From contig NZ_SPQS01000010.1 in NCBI RefSeq assembly GCF_004570865.1, positions 186,001 to 250,000 on the forward strand: a stretch of DNA of 64,000 nt, read 5' to 3'. The translations under genes and the position numbers were made by a program. Source of the DNA: Bradyrhizobium frederickii (GTDB lineage Bacteria; Pseudomonadota; Alphaproteobacteria; Rhizobiales; Xanthobacteraceae). Below the pieces are notes generated by a model. That model was given only the letters and a program-made list of their open reading frames with translations, made no database searches and was not told the origin of the DNA. The number at the start of each line of letters is the position of its first letter. The stretch's first letter is position 1. Positions 9,253-20,028 of this stretch are shown one piece after another.

Positions 9253-9301
9253 GAGCATGATCTTATCGGAAAACCGCTGCGCACTTTTCCGGATCATGCT
9301 C
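9253..9301. repeat. 47-49 bp palindromic repeat, AGCATGATC family
   Basis: Inverted ends GAGCATGATC and GATCATGCTC flank a core with GGAAAACCGCTGCGCAC. The reverse complement of the element at 40428-40475 matches it with about two differences over 47 bp, so this is a dispersed repeat. It lies between two convergent genes and could act as a transcription terminator. Confidence 0.9.
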
Positions 9302-9864
9302 TAGGCCGACAGCACTTCCTTCACCACGCGTACGTCGACCTCGCGCTCGACGTACGCCCACTCCTCGGTCCGCCGCAATATCCCGACCAGCTCCTCGAAC
9401 AGCGGGGCATGCGCCGGCGCGAATTCGAACCAGGTGAGGAAATCGAAGGGCTCGCCGAGGTCGCGGCAATGATAGAGCTGGCGCGCAATCGCGGGCAGAA
9501 AACGAAGGCTGTTCGCGATATGCTGCGATCTGTCCTCGAAGATCTTGCGCCGCTCCTCCTGCGTCAGCTCCCACCAGGCCTGCGACTTGCGGATCGGGAT
9601 CAGCGCCGCGGAGGTCGCTTCCATCCGGCCGAGGCCGGCCTGCACGGCGACGAGCTTCTCCTTCTCGGCCCGCTCGGTGTAGCGCAGGCTGCTGGCAACG
9701 CCGACCAGCCGCCACGCATTGCGCGAGGGCACCAGCGGCAACGACACGGCCTCGCTGTCGGTCACCGACAGCGCTGGGACGAAGGGCAGGGGCTCGCCCG
9801 TAACCGGTGCAATCGAGGTCACACGCCAGCCCCCGCTCTGGCCGCCTCGAAAGGTCCTGAACAT
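9301..9864 (-). CDS. Chlorite dismutase-like haem protein
   Basis: A 187-residue protein of the short (dimer-type) chlorite dismutase/HemQ-fold group. The diagnostic region is WWELTQEERRKIFEDRSQH, then LPAIARQLYHCRDLGEPFDF and LTWFEFAP; His132 in LYHCRD is the likely proximal haem ligand. Short family members in Bradyrhizobium relatives such as Nitrobacter include true chlorite dismutases, but sequence alone does not prove this activity; other members are peroxidase- or decarboxylase-like. The stop lies at the edge of the palindromic repeat at 9253-9301. Confidence 0.85.
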   Translation of the reverse strand: MFRTFRGGQSGGWRVTSIAPVTGEPLPFVPALSVTDSEAVSLPLVPSRNAWRLVGVASSLRYTERAEKEKLVAVQAGLGRMEATSAALIPIRKSQAWWELTQEERRKIFEDRSQHIANSLRFLPAIARQLYHCRDLGEPFDFLTWFEFAPAHAPLFEELVGILRRTEEWAYVEREVDVRVVKEVLSA

Positions 9865-9904
9865 GCCCCATGGAAGCGTGGAACCAGGCCGGGTTCAAGC
9901 TTTT

Positions 9905-9984
9905 CCCGTCATTCCGGGGCGATGCGTAGCATCGAACCCGGAATCTCGAGATTCCGGGTTCGCCCTGCGGGCGCCCCGGAATGA
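9905..9984. repeat. Palindromic repeat, CCGTCATTCCGGGGC family
   Basis: Ends CCCGTCATTCCGGGGCG and CGCCCCGGAATGAC are inverted copies, and an inner pair ACCCGGAATCTC/GAGATTCCGGGT makes a second stem. A related element is at 15941-16066. It lies between the divergent Cld-like and dnaG genes. Confidence 0.88.
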
Positions 9985-10114
9985 CCGAAGGAAGGCAGGC
10001 TGTGAACAGCGCGCATAATCCTGACAAACCTAACTTTTCGGTTCGCCGCACCTATATCCCTAATCCCAGCCCGACTCACTTTGGATTGCCTTTGGATTGC
10101 GCTAGACACACACC

Positions 10115-12130
10115 ATGCGCTTCACGCCTCAATTCCTCGACGAGCTTCGTGCCCGGCTTTCGGTCTCCGAAGTCGTGGGCAAGCGCGTGAAGCTGAAGAA
10201 GGCGGGGCGGGAGTGGAAGGGGCTGTCGCCGTTCCAGCAGGAGAAGACGCCGTCCTTCTACGTCAACGACCAGAAGGGTTTTTACCACGACTTCTCCTCC
10301 GGCAAGCACGGCGACATCATCAGCTTCGTGATGGAGACCGACGGCCTGCCGTTCGCGGAGGCTGTGGAGCGGCTCGCCGGCATGGCCGGCCTGGCGCTGC
10401 CGGCGGTGACGCCGGATGCGGCCCGGCAGGAGCAGCGCCGCCGCACGCTGCATGACGTCATGGACCTCGCCGCGACCTATTTCGCGGAGACGCTGGCCTC
10501 GCGCTTGGGTGCCAAGGCGCGCGGCTATCTCGCCGATCGTGCCATCTCGCCGGCGACGCAATTGCAGTTCCGCCTCGGCTATGCCTCGCCCGATCGCTTC
10601 GCGTTGAAGGAGCACCTCGGCAAGCTCGGCGTCTCCGTCGACGACATGGTTGAGACCGGCCTGCTCGTGGCCGGCAACGACATTCCCGTGCCTTATGACC
10701 GCTTCCGCGATCGCGTGATGTTTCCGATCACGGATCTCCGCGGCCGCGTCATCGCCTTCGGCGGACGCGCGCTGGAGAAGGACGTTCCCGCAAAATACCT
10801 GAACTCGCCGGAGACGCCGCTCTTCCACAAGGGCGACAATCTCTACAACCACCAGACCGCGCGCAAAGCCACGCATGATGGCGCGCCGCTGATCGTGGTC
10901 GAAGGCTATGTCGACGTCATCGCCATGGTCACCGCGGGTTTTGCCGGCAGCGTCGCGCCGCTCGGTACCGCGCTCACCGAGAGCCAGCTCGGGCTGCTCT
11001 GGAAGATGGCGGACGAGCCGATCCTCTGCTTCGACGGCGACCGCGCCGGCCAGAAGGCGGCCTATCGCGCCGCGGATCTTGCGCTGCCATTCCTCGCGCC
11101 CGGCAAGAGCCTTCGTTTCGCGCTGCTGCCGGAAGGGCAGGACCCCGACGATCTCGCGCGCTCCGGCGGGCGCGGCGCGGTCGAAGAGGTGATTGGAGCT
11201 GCCCGCCCGCTTGCCGACATGATCTGGTCGCGCGAGCTTGAAGGCGGCAATTTCGCCACGCCCGAGCGCCGCGCCGCGCTGGAGGCGCGCATCAAGGAGC
11301 TGACGAACGGCATCCGCGACGAGGTGGTGCGGCGCTATTACCGCGACGAGTTCGCCGAGCGGCTGCAGCGCACCTTCGCCCCCGACGGCGGCCGCGGCGG
11401 CTTCAATGGCCGGGGCAATTTCCGCCAAGGCCAAGGCGGTGGCGGCCGCCCATTCCAGCCCAGGGGCGGAGCGGCGAATCGATTCGGCGGCCAGGGCTTC
11501 AGAGGCGGCGGCCGCGGCGCGTTCGCCCCCACCCCGCTACCGTCAGGCCCCTACCAGGCGGCCAGCCCCCAGCTGGCGGCGAGCCCGATCATGAAGGGCC
11601 AGCGCAGCGCCATCTCCCGCCGGGAGGCCCTGATCCTGCAATGCCTGATCAACCACCCCTGGCTGCTGCACGACCACCTCGAGGAGGTCGCGGCCCTGGA
11701 GCTGGCCCATCCCGAGGCCCACAAGCTCAGGGCGGGCATCATTGCCGCCTTCGCCAACGACCATCACCATTCGCCCGACCCCGAGGAGCAGGCCGAGAAA
11801 ATGCGGTCGGACCTCGCGAAGGGTGGATTTTCGCAAGTCCTTCAAAGGGTTGAGAACGGCATCACCACCGCCGCGGTGTGGGGCGCGCGCGAGGGCGCGG
11901 CGCGGGACGACGTTCTTGCCACATGGCATCAGCTGGTTGCCTTGCATCGGCAATGGCATTCACTACTTAGGGAGCTGAAGGACGCCGAGCTGGCCTTGGG
12001 GGAAGACCCCAGCGAGGCCAATTTGGCGTGGCTGCGTGACGTCAAGGCTCGGATAGGCGAAGTCGACGGTACCGAAGCCCTGATCGAGGGTTTTGGCGAG
12101 CTGTCGGGTCGGTTCCAGAAGAGCATGTGA
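10115..12130 (+). CDS. dnaG: DNA primase, zinc-finger ligands missing
   Basis: A 671-residue replicative primase that makes RNA primers at the fork. Domains: N-terminal zinc-finger region (1-80), RNA polymerase core, TOPRIM with EGYVD (Glu263) and FDGDRAG (Asp307, Asp309), a Gly/Arg-rich linker (about 425-475) and a C-terminal DnaB-binding domain. Unusually, the CPFH...CFGC zinc ligands are SPFQ (Ser38, Gln41) and DFSS (Asp59, Ser62), so no zinc site remains, while flanking residues (EKTPSF, KGFYH, SGKHGD) are conserved. It precedes rpoD, as in the classic macromolecular synthesis operon, but with a 377 bp gap. Confidence 0.97.
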   Translation: MRFTPQFLDELRARLSVSEVVGKRVKLKKAGREWKGLSPFQQEKTPSFYVNDQKGFYHDFSSGKHGDIISFVMETDGLPFAEAVERLAGMAGLALPAVTPDAARQEQRRRTLHDVMDLAATYFAETLASRLGAKARGYLADRAISPATQLQFRLGYASPDRFALKEHLGKLGVSVDDMVETGLLVAGNDIPVPYDRFRDRVMFPITDLRGRVIAFGGRALEKDVPAKYLNSPETPLFHKGDNLYNHQTARKATHDGAPLIVVEGYVDVIAMVTAGFAGSVAPLGTALTESQLGLLWKMADEPILCFDGDRAGQKAAYRAADLALPFLAPGKSLRFALLPEGQDPDDLARSGGRGAVEEVIGAARPLADMIWSRELEGGNFATPERRAALEARIKELTNGIRDEVVRRYYRDEFAERLQRTFAPDGGRGGFNGRGNFRQGQGGGGRPFQPRGGAANRFGGQGFRGGGRGAFAPTPLPSGPYQAASPQLAASPIMKGQRSAISRREALILQCLINHPWLLHDHLEEVAALELAHPEAHKLRAGIIAAFANDHHHSPDPEEQAEKMRSDLAKGGFSQVLQRVENGITTAAVWGAREGAARDDVLATWHQLVALHRQWHSLLRELKDAELALGEDPSEANLAWLRDVKARIGEVDGTEALIEGFGELSGRFQKSM

Positions 12131-12507
12131 TGAAAAGAATCATGCGGACGGCCGGGGCCGGAACCGCTAAAAGACTCGCCAAATCCAAGGTTTGGCGGCA
12201 AAAACAGGGTTAATCGAGGCTTAACGGTCTTGTAGCACTTTGGCCATTAGGCGGCCGCAGGCAGAACAGACGCGTCAGGAATGAATCCGCGCAATCGCTG
12301 TTGGCACTACACCTGCATCCGCTGCGACAAAGAGGCTGACGAAGCGTTAGGCAATTCCGGCGAGAGAAAGTTGGGGGTGGCGAGAGACATGTGCGCCGCC
12401 CTTTCCGTGTCGAGAGCTGCCGAAGCGAGAGCGTCGAGCAACAGGTTCATGTGAATTCAGGCAGGCGCTGCGAAGCGCCTCGCGTGAAGCGCGTTTAGGA
12501 GCAATGG
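12131..12507 (+). other. dnaG-rpoD intergenic region
   Basis: A 377 bp gap without a convincing gene. Its length and the AGGAG ribosome binding site just before 12508 suggest that rpoD has its own promoter here in addition to read-through from dnaG. I could not identify a clear -35/-10 pair, heat-shock promoter or riboswitch. Confidence 0.5.
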
Positions 12508-14643
<2,136 letters not shown>

Positions 14644-14664
14644 TTGGAGACGGCGATCGAAAGC

Positions 14665-14694
14665 AAAACGGCGGGCCTTGGCCCGCCGTTTTTG
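14665..14694 (+). terminator. Intrinsic terminator of rpoD
   Basis: AAACGGCGGGCC, a two-base loop and GGCCCGCCGTTTTT form a GC-rich stem of about 12 bp followed by a run of T. It lies about 20 bp after the rpoD stop. Confidence 0.93.
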
Positions 14695-14700
14695 TCTTGT

Positions 14701-14781
14701 CGTCAATGCGAGCGCAGCGAAGCAATCCAGAGTCTTTCCGCGGAAGCGATTCTGGATTGCTTCGCTGCGCTCGCAATGACG
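14701..14781. repeat. Palindromic repeat, GTCAATGCGAGCGCAGCG family
   Basis: Inverted arms of about 34 bp begin CGTCAATGCGAGCGCAGCGA and end TCGCTGCGCTCGCAATGACG, with AAGCAATCCAGA and its complement inside. It sits directly after the rpoD terminator. Confidence 0.88.
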
Positions 14782-14795
14782 TGGAGATTGGAGGC

Positions 14796-15032
14796 CTATT
14801 TCTTCTTCACCCCGACCCGCTCGAGCCGCTTGATCTCCAGCGCCGGGCGGCCGCTCTTTTCGGCGATCTCGCGGTCCTGTTCCATGATGAAGCCGCGCGC
14901 GGGCTCGTCGCCGTCGAGGCCGCCGAGCAGTTCTGCGGGCACGCGGCGGTTCGAGCGTTGGGAATCGTCCTCATAGACGACGTTGAAAAAGGCAAATTCG
15001 CCTTTGGGATTGGTTCCGGGTTTCTTGGCCAT
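14796..15032 (-). CDS. Small conserved hypothetical protein
   Basis: A 78-residue basic, soluble protein ending in a Lys tail. Its sequence (SNRRVPAELLGGLDGDEPAR, EQDREIAEKSGRPALEIKRL) has the balanced composition and codon use of a real gene, but I do not recognise a named family. The first Met (AKKPGTNPKGEF) is the only good start. It faces the rpoD terminator convergently. Confidence 0.65.
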   Translation of the reverse strand: MAKKPGTNPKGEFAFFNVVYEDDSQRSNRRVPAELLGGLDGDEPARGFIMEQDREIAEKSGRPALEIKRLERVGVKKK

Positions 15033-15167
15033 GGCGGCTTGTCGTCGATAGAGGCGCCATAGTCAAATGACTTTGCGCGCCTGCGGGGTCTGTGCGGAGC
15101 GGGGGCCGCGGACCCGCTGCATCGGAAGCCCCAGTCTCATGAACGCTTCTCAAGAACGCTCGCCTCA

Positions 15168-15195
15168 ATAAACGGCGGGCCGGGCCCGCCGTTTA
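15168..15195. terminator. Symmetrical terminator-like hairpin
   Basis: TAAACGGCGGGC-CG-GGCCCGCCGTTTA forms a near-perfect stem almost identical to the rpoD terminator stem 500 bp away. No gene clearly ends here on either strand. The 15196-15522 stretch next to it holds no gene I can support. Confidence 0.6.
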
Positions 15196-15522
15196 TCCCG
15201 GGTCTTCAGTGTCGCCTGGGGCTGGCGGGGCGACAACCTAAAATAGAAGGCTATAGAAGACGCCCTGCGATGGCAAGGCAAATCGGGGCGGCGTCGATGT
15301 CGCAGCGAGCGCATCAGATATGCGTTGGCTCCGATGTGTGATGTTGCGCCACGTCGAAGCAATTGTTTGGGTTGGCAAACCACTTTGTTCATCTTCACGT
15401 CCTCGCGTCGCACGCGTGTGGGCCGCGCTGTTGTCGGGAAGGTGCGCTGGCCTGCATGTCCTCCCGCTTGCGTGCAGATGACGTGATCGAATGTGCCAAG
15501 CGAGTTCCATCGCGCACAAGTC

Positions 15523-15879
15523 TCACTGCGTGCGTATGCACTGCGCCACCTCCTGCACGGCGAGTCGCGATCCGTGTCCGCCGCCTTTGCCGCTGTCCTC
15601 CTTCCGCCCCTGCGCCATGATCGCGCTGCCCATCGCAGCCGAGCCGAAGGTGATCAGGAAGGAGGCCAGCAGCAGCGCCAGCGCGATGCCGGGCGAGCTG
15701 TCGGCGAAGATCAGCTCGCGCAGATGTCCGGGATTGAGCCAGAGCAGCCCGCCGACGAGAAGCGCCGCGGCGCAGGCCCCGATCGCGAGGTTGATGGCGA
15801 GCAGGCGGAACAGGGGGATGCGGAGCAGGGAGCGGGTTGGTTGAGGCTGCTGGCGGTGGGGCATGGGTGATTGCTTCAT
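15523..15879 (-). CDS. Small membrane protein, two helices
   Basis: About 118 residues, starting at ATG 15879 (or 15864), with two hydrophobic segments (LLAINLAIGACAAALLVGGLLWL and IALALLLASFLITFGSAAMGSAIM) around a short loop, and a basic C-terminus. No named domain is seen. The upstream 35 residues of the open frame derive from the intergenic repeat at 15941-16066 and are unlikely to be translated. Confidence 0.65.
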   Translation of the reverse strand: MKQSPMPHRQQPQPTRSLLRIPLFRLLAINLAIGACAAALLVGGLLWLNPGHLRELIFADSSPGIALALLLASFLITFGSAAMGSAIMAQGRKEDSGKGGGHGSRLAVQEVAQCIRTQ

Positions 15880-15940
15880 ACGGGCTGAAAGCGGCGATCG
15901 CGCGGCGCTAGCAGCGATATCATAGCGGCAACTCTCTCGT

Positions 15941-16066
15941 CCGTCATTCCGGGGCGCGACGAAGTCGCGAGCTATGGTGCGCAATTGCGCACCTGAGAAT
16001 CCATCGAGCGTCAGAGACGGTGGAGGAATGGATTCCGGGCTCGCGCTGCGCGCGCCCCGGAATGAC
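15941..16066. repeat. Palindromic repeat, CCGTCATTCCGGGGC family
   Basis: CCGTCATTCCGGGGCGCG at the left and CGCGCCCCGGAATGACG at the right are inverted copies around a core with its own small palindrome (TGCGCAATTGCGCA). Same family as 9905-9984. Confidence 0.87.
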
Positions 16067-16088
16067 GAGGGGAGAGTATCGCCTCACC

Positions 16089-16616
16089 TCACGCCGCCGG
16101 TGCAGCCCGGCCGGCGGCCGCGCGCTGCTGCGCTGCCTGCTGGCGTTCCATCATGGTCTGCCACAGCGTTGCGATGCTCGTTTGCGTCTGCGGTGCGATC
16201 AGGCAATGGCCTTCATTGTCGAAGCCGCAGAACCGAACGAGAGGATCCTTCTTCACCTCGATCAGCGCCTGGTTGATCATCTCGAGGCAGGTGAAGACCT
16301 CGCTGACGTCGTGCAGGCGGGTGTGGTGCAGGATGTCCATCAGGCGGAACGTCATCACCGCGGGCTGGCCGAAGCTGATGCCGGGACGGCCGAGCTCGAG
16401 CAGCACGTTGACCGCCGGCAGCACGCCCCTGATGTGCTCGAGCACGCCGGCGACGTCCTCCACGCTGCAGGCGACGAGATGGGACGCCTGGGGCGGGATC
16501 GTCACGGGCGCGCGCGGCGCAAGCCCGAGCGAGCTGATCACCTCCTGCTCGATCCATTGCCGCACCGCTGCGGGCGCATTGCGGATCTGCTCGGCGGTCA
16601 GGGTAATTCCGGTCAT
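16089..16616 (-). CDS. Conserved hypothetical protein
   Basis: A 175-residue soluble protein starting MTGITLTAEQIRNAPAAVRQ with an AGGAG site eight bases upstream. It contains a helical middle (EDVAGVLEHIRGVLPAVNVL, VMTFRLMDILHHTRLHDVSE), a Cys-containing stretch (RFCGFDNEGHCLIAPQTQTS) and an Ala/Gln-rich tail. I do not recognise the family; helix-rich composition and lack of signal peptide suggest a cytosolic protein. Confidence 0.75.
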   Translation of the reverse strand: MTGITLTAEQIRNAPAAVRQWIEQEVISSLGLAPRAPVTIPPQASHLVACSVEDVAGVLEHIRGVLPAVNVLLELGRPGISFGQPAVMTFRLMDILHHTRLHDVSEVFTCLEMINQALIEVKKDPLVRFCGFDNEGHCLIAPQTQTSIATLWQTMMERQQAAQQRAAAGRAAPAA

Positions 16617-16776
16617 GGACGCGTCTCCTGGGCGGGCGCTGCTGTCTGCTGCAATCTAGGAAAGATAGCGTGAGACGGTTTGATGCGGATCAAGCTTGCT
16701 GCTTTGACGCTCGCTGCTTTCCCGGGCATGATCCGCGCGCTGCTTCGCGCCAAGTTTCTTTAGGGGATTGCTCCAT

Positions 16777-17583
16777 ATGCTGAGACTGCTTCTCGCCGCC
16801 GCGTCGGTGCTTTGTCTGGCCGGCGGCTCGGCGCAGGCCGCGCGCTGCGGCGGCGACTTCAACAGCTTCGTCGCGGCGATGGCGCAGGAGGCCCAGGCGG
16901 CCGGCGTCTCGGCGAGCGTGACCAACGCGGCGCTCAGCGGCGTGACACCTGACGCTGCGGTGCTCGCCTTCGACCGCCGCCAGCGCTACACCTTCAACAA
17001 GAGTTTTGAGCAATACGTCTCGACCCGCGTCGGCCCGGGCCGCATCAATGGCGGCCGCGCGCTGCTCCAGCGCCACGCCGCGCTGCTCTCGCGCATCGAG
17101 CAGCAGTTCGGCGTGCCGCGCTACATCCTGGTCGCGATCTGGGGCCTGGAGAGCGATTTCGGCAAGGGCGACATCGGCAAGATGCCGGTGGTCCGCACGC
17201 TGGCGACGCTGGCGCATGATTGCCGCCGCACCGATTTGTTCCAGGGCGAGCTGCTCGCTGCGCTGAAGATCGTGCAGCGCGGCGACCTGCCGCTGCGCGA
17301 CCTCATCGGCGCCTTTGCCGGCGAGATCGGCCAGACCCAGTTCCTGCCGTCGTCCTACATCAAGTACGGCGTCGATTTCGACGGCGACGGCCATGTCGAC
17401 CTCCGCCACAGCGTCCCCGACGTGCTCGCCTCGACCGCGAACCTCCTGCACACGAGCGGCTTCAAGATGGGCCAGCCCTACGGCGAGGGCACCGCCAATT
17501 TCGAGGCGATGCGCGAGTGGAACAGGGCGGTGGTGTATCGCAAGACGATCGGCTATTTCGCGGACCGGCTGGCGGGGCAGTGA
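16777..17583 (+). CDS. Lytic murein transglycosylase (MltB-like)
   Basis: A 268-residue exported peptidoglycan lytic transglycosylase. An AGGGG site points to ATG 16777, which opens a signal peptide (LRLLLAAASVLCLAGGSAQA). The catalytic region has the family motif VPRYILVAIWGLESDFGKG, where Glu of GLESDFG is the expected acid, then GAFAGEIGQTQFLPSSYIKY and DFDGDGHVDL. It lacks the C-terminal peptidoglycan-binding domain found in longer MltB-family proteins. The role is cleavage of glycan strands with 1,6-anhydro product formation. Confidence 0.92.
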   Translation: MLRLLLAAASVLCLAGGSAQAARCGGDFNSFVAAMAQEAQAAGVSASVTNAALSGVTPDAAVLAFDRRQRYTFNKSFEQYVSTRVGPGRINGGRALLQRHAALLSRIEQQFGVPRYILVAIWGLESDFGKGDIGKMPVVRTLATLAHDCRRTDLFQGELLAALKIVQRGDLPLRDLIGAFAGEIGQTQFLPSSYIKYGVDFDGDGHVDLRHSVPDVLASTANLLHTSGFKMGQPYGEGTANFEAMREWNRAVVYRKTIGYFADRLAGQ

Positions 17584-17596
17584 GGGCGCTGAACTC

Positions 17597-17687
17597 GTAG
17601 GGTGGGCAAAGGCGCACTTGCGCCGTGCCCACCATCTCGCGCCGTCGTAAGAAGTCGTTGGCACGCTTTCGCTTTGCCCACCCTACG
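17597..17687. repeat. Intergenic inverted repeat, GGGTGGGCAAAG family
   Basis: GTAGGGTGGGCAAAGGCGCA at the left is mirrored by GCTTTGCCCACCCTAC at the right. Same family as 4116-4207, here between two convergent genes. Confidence 0.88.
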
Positions 17688-17725
17688 ACAGCGGCGCGCG
17701 GGGTGACGCCATCGCGTCCCTGGCC

Positions 17726-18556
17726 TCACGTCCCCTTCGCCATCCTCTCCAGCTTCCGCTGCAGCGGCGCCCAATAGGTGCCCGGACGGAAGCGCTGCAG
17801 CAGATCCATGAAGCGGGCGTCGTTGCCGATCAGGATGCGCGGCGCGTTGCTCTCGATGCCCTTGATGATGCGCAGCGCGGCGTCCTTCGGCGTGGTCCTG
17901 GCCGCGTTCTCGAACCGCTCGATCGACTGCGCGCGGCGGGCATTGTCGGTGACGCCGACGCCGGTGCGGGAATTGCGCGCGATCGCGGTGGCGACGCCGC
18001 CGGGATGCACGACCGACAGCCTGACCGGGCTGCCCGCGACGCTGAGCTCATGCCGCACGCACTCGGAAAAGCCGCGCACCGCGAACTTCGCCGCCGCATA
18101 GGCCGATTGTCCGGGCGGGGCGATGATGCCGAAGATCGAGGAGAGGTTGACGATATGCGCCTCGCTCCTGGTCTTCAGGTGCGGCAGGAAGGCGCGCGTG
18201 CCGTGCACCACGCCCCAGAAATTGATGTCGAACAGCCAGTCCATCTGCGCCTGGTCGATCTCCTCGAACGAGCCCATCAGCGCCACGCCGGCATTGTTGA
18301 CGACGATGCCGAGCTCCGGATGCGCGGAAATCGCCTCGGCCGCGAACTGCGCGATATCGGCGGGCTCCCCGACGTCGACGCGATGGACGCTGACCTTGCG
18401 GTCGCGCCCGATCTCCGCAGCAACCGTCTTCAGCCCGGCCTCGTCGCGATCGGCGAGCGCGAGATCGCAGCCGCGCCGCGCAAGCTCGATGGCCAGCGCC
18501 CGGCCGATGCCGCTGGCCGCTCCCGTGATGGCGGCGGCGCCGCGAATTGCTGTCAT
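17726..18556 (-). CDS. Short-chain dehydrogenase/reductase
   Basis: A 276-residue classical SDR. It shows the dinucleotide motif TGAASGIG, an Asp (LALADRD) favouring NAD(H), NNAG, and the catalytic Ser-Tyr-Lys set in NLSSIFGIIAPPGQSAYAAAK. A GAGGGGG ribosome binding site precedes the ATG. The extended C-terminus (RFMDLLQRFRPGTYWAPLQR) is typical of a subgroup acting on hydrophobic alcohols, but the substrate is unknown. Confidence 0.92.
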   Translation of the reverse strand: MTAIRGAAAITGAASGIGRALAIELARRGCDLALADRDEAGLKTVAAEIGRDRKVSVHRVDVGEPADIAQFAAEAISAHPELGIVVNNAGVALMGSFEEIDQAQMDWLFDINFWGVVHGTRAFLPHLKTRSEAHIVNLSSIFGIIAPPGQSAYAAAKFAVRGFSECVRHELSVAGSPVRLSVVHPGGVATAIARNSRTGVGVTDNARRAQSIERFENAARTTPKDAALRIIKGIESNAPRILIGNDARFMDLLQRFRPGTYWAPLQRKLERMAKGT

Positions 18557-18675
18557 GATGTTCCCCCTCAGGTCTCCCAGATGGAACTATGCTTTACATT
18601 TTTTCACAATGGAACCGAACCCTGGGCGTATTGGCTCCTTAACATGCGTTACGCAAGCGAGCATTGGAGACGCCG

Positions 18676-19050
18676 ATGGGACAAGCGCAACCATTCCCCG
18701 CCACCGCGCTGATCGTGGAAGACGACGTCATGCAGCGTGAGATGCTGTGTCTTCTGCTGGAAGAGAGCGGCTACCAGGTGATCCAATGCGAGAGTGCCGA
18801 GGCCGCCGAGCGCGTGCTCGAGACGAGCGCCGGCGCGCTCTGCCTGATGATGACAGACGTGCAGCTTGCCGGCCGCATGAACGGGGTCGAGCTCGCCCAC
18901 GTCGCCAAGGATCGCAATCCCAGGCTCGACGTCGTCGTCACCTCCGGCCGCCCGCTGAAGCAGCCCTTACCCCAGGGTGCGAAGTTCTGGGCCAAACCCT
19001 GGGCGCCGCTCGACGTGCTGCGCGAAGCCGAACTCGCGCAGCTGTCCTGA
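18676..19050 (+). CDS. Single-domain response regulator
   Basis: A 124-residue stand-alone receiver domain. Acidic pair in IVEDDVMQ, phospho-Asp in LMMTDVQLAG, Thr/Ser switch region VVTSGRP and the conserved Lys in FWAKPW are all present; there is no output domain. GGAG lies six bases before ATG 18676. It would relay phosphate from a kinase elsewhere; the hybrid kinase at 846-3071 already has its own receiver. Confidence 0.92.
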   Translation: MGQAQPFPATALIVEDDVMQREMLCLLLEESGYQVIQCESAEAAERVLETSAGALCLMMTDVQLAGRMNGVELAHVAKDRNPRLDVVVTSGRPLKQPLPQGAKFWAKPWAPLDVLREAELAQLS

Positions 19051-19061
19051 TCCTCCTCGAC

Positions 19062-19207
19062 CCGTCATCCTGAGGTGCGCGCGCTGCGGCGCGTAGCGCC
19101 GTGGCGCAAGCCTCGAAGGATGCGCGACCCCGATGCAGCCGGGCCGTCGCCCTTCGAGGCTTGCTCTGCAGCGCTGCGCGCAGCAGAGCGCGCACCTCAG
19201 GGTGACG
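19062..19207. repeat. Long imperfect palindrome, CCGTCATCCTGAGGTGCG family
   Basis: CCGTCATCCTGAGGTGCGCGC on the left is mirrored by GCGCGCACCTCAGGGTGACGG on the right; inner blocks GCCTCGAAGGAT and CCTTCGAGGC also pair. The element at 58961-59080 shares its CATCCTGAGG and TCTCGAAGGATGG blocks. Confidence 0.85.
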
Positions 19208-19310
19208 GTGTCAAAATTGCTTGGTTTGCGGGACAGGGCAGTTCTCAGCCCGCGTTCTTGAGGTTGAGACCTCGCTTTCGCGCCCCGAGGCGGGCTGCTA
19301 TGGTCCGGCC

Positions 19311-19921
19311 ATGTCGTGGTCCTTCCTGCTCACCTCGCTCATCGTCGTCGCCTCGCCCGGCACCGGCGTGCTCTACACGCTGGCCCGGCGCTGACGCGCG
19401 GCTCGCGCGCCAGCCTCGCCGCCGCGTTGGGCTGCACGCTCGGGATCGTGCCGCATATGTGTGCCGCGATGCTGGGGCTCGCCGCCGTGCTCCACACCAG
19501 CGCGCTCGCCTTCGCCGCGCTGAAATGGGGCGGCGTCGCCTATCTGCTCTACATGTCCTGGCAGGCGTTGCGTGAGAGCGGGGCGCTTTCGGTCGAGGGC
19601 AAGATCAGCGAGCGTTCGAGCGGCCGCGTCGTTGTCACCGGCTTTCTGATCAACATCCTCAATCCCAAGCTGTCGATCTTCTTCCTCGCCTTCCTGCCGC
19701 AGTTCATCGCCGCGGACGAGGCCCATGTGCTGGCGCGCATGCTGGAATTGAGCGGCGCCTTCATGGCGATGACCTTCGCGGTGTTCGTCGTCTACGGCCT
19801 CTGTGCCGCCTCGGTGCGCGAGCGCGTCATCTCCCGCCCGCACGTCATGGCCTGGCTGCGCCGCAGCTTCGCCGCCGGTTTTGCCGCACTCGGCGCCAAG
19901 CTGGCGTTTGCGGAGCGGTAG
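19311..19921 (+). pseudogene. LysE/RhtB-family exporter with a frameshift
   Basis: From ATG 19311 the reading frame gives a normal LysE N-terminus (SWSFLLTSLIVVASPGTGVL) but meets TGA at 19392-19394. The rest of the family sequence (ALTRGSRASLAAALGCTLG, GFLINILNPKLSIFFLAFLP, up to the stop at 19921) continues in another frame. Adding one G to the GG at 19387-19388 restores TLARALTRG and a 203-residue protein. So this is a one-base deletion: either a recent pseudogene or a sequencing error. Confidence 0.88.
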
Positions 19922-19929
19922 CCCTCCGG

Positions 19930-19957
19930 CCAAACAAAACGCGGGCTCGCGCCCGCC
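19930..19957 (-). terminator. Intrinsic terminator of the Lys/Ala micropeptide gene
   Basis: Read on the minus strand: GGGCGCGAGCCCGCG followed by TTTTGTTT. The stem GCGGGC/GCCCGC with a four-base loop and a T-rich tail ends transcription of the small gene at 20029-20097. The opposite strand lacks the T tract, so the direction is clear. Confidence 0.8.
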
Positions 19958-20028
19958 ACATCAAAACCCTCAACCCGACCCGACGCCCGGGCGGAGCGAG
20001 GCTCCACCCGGGCAAAGAACAAGCCTCG

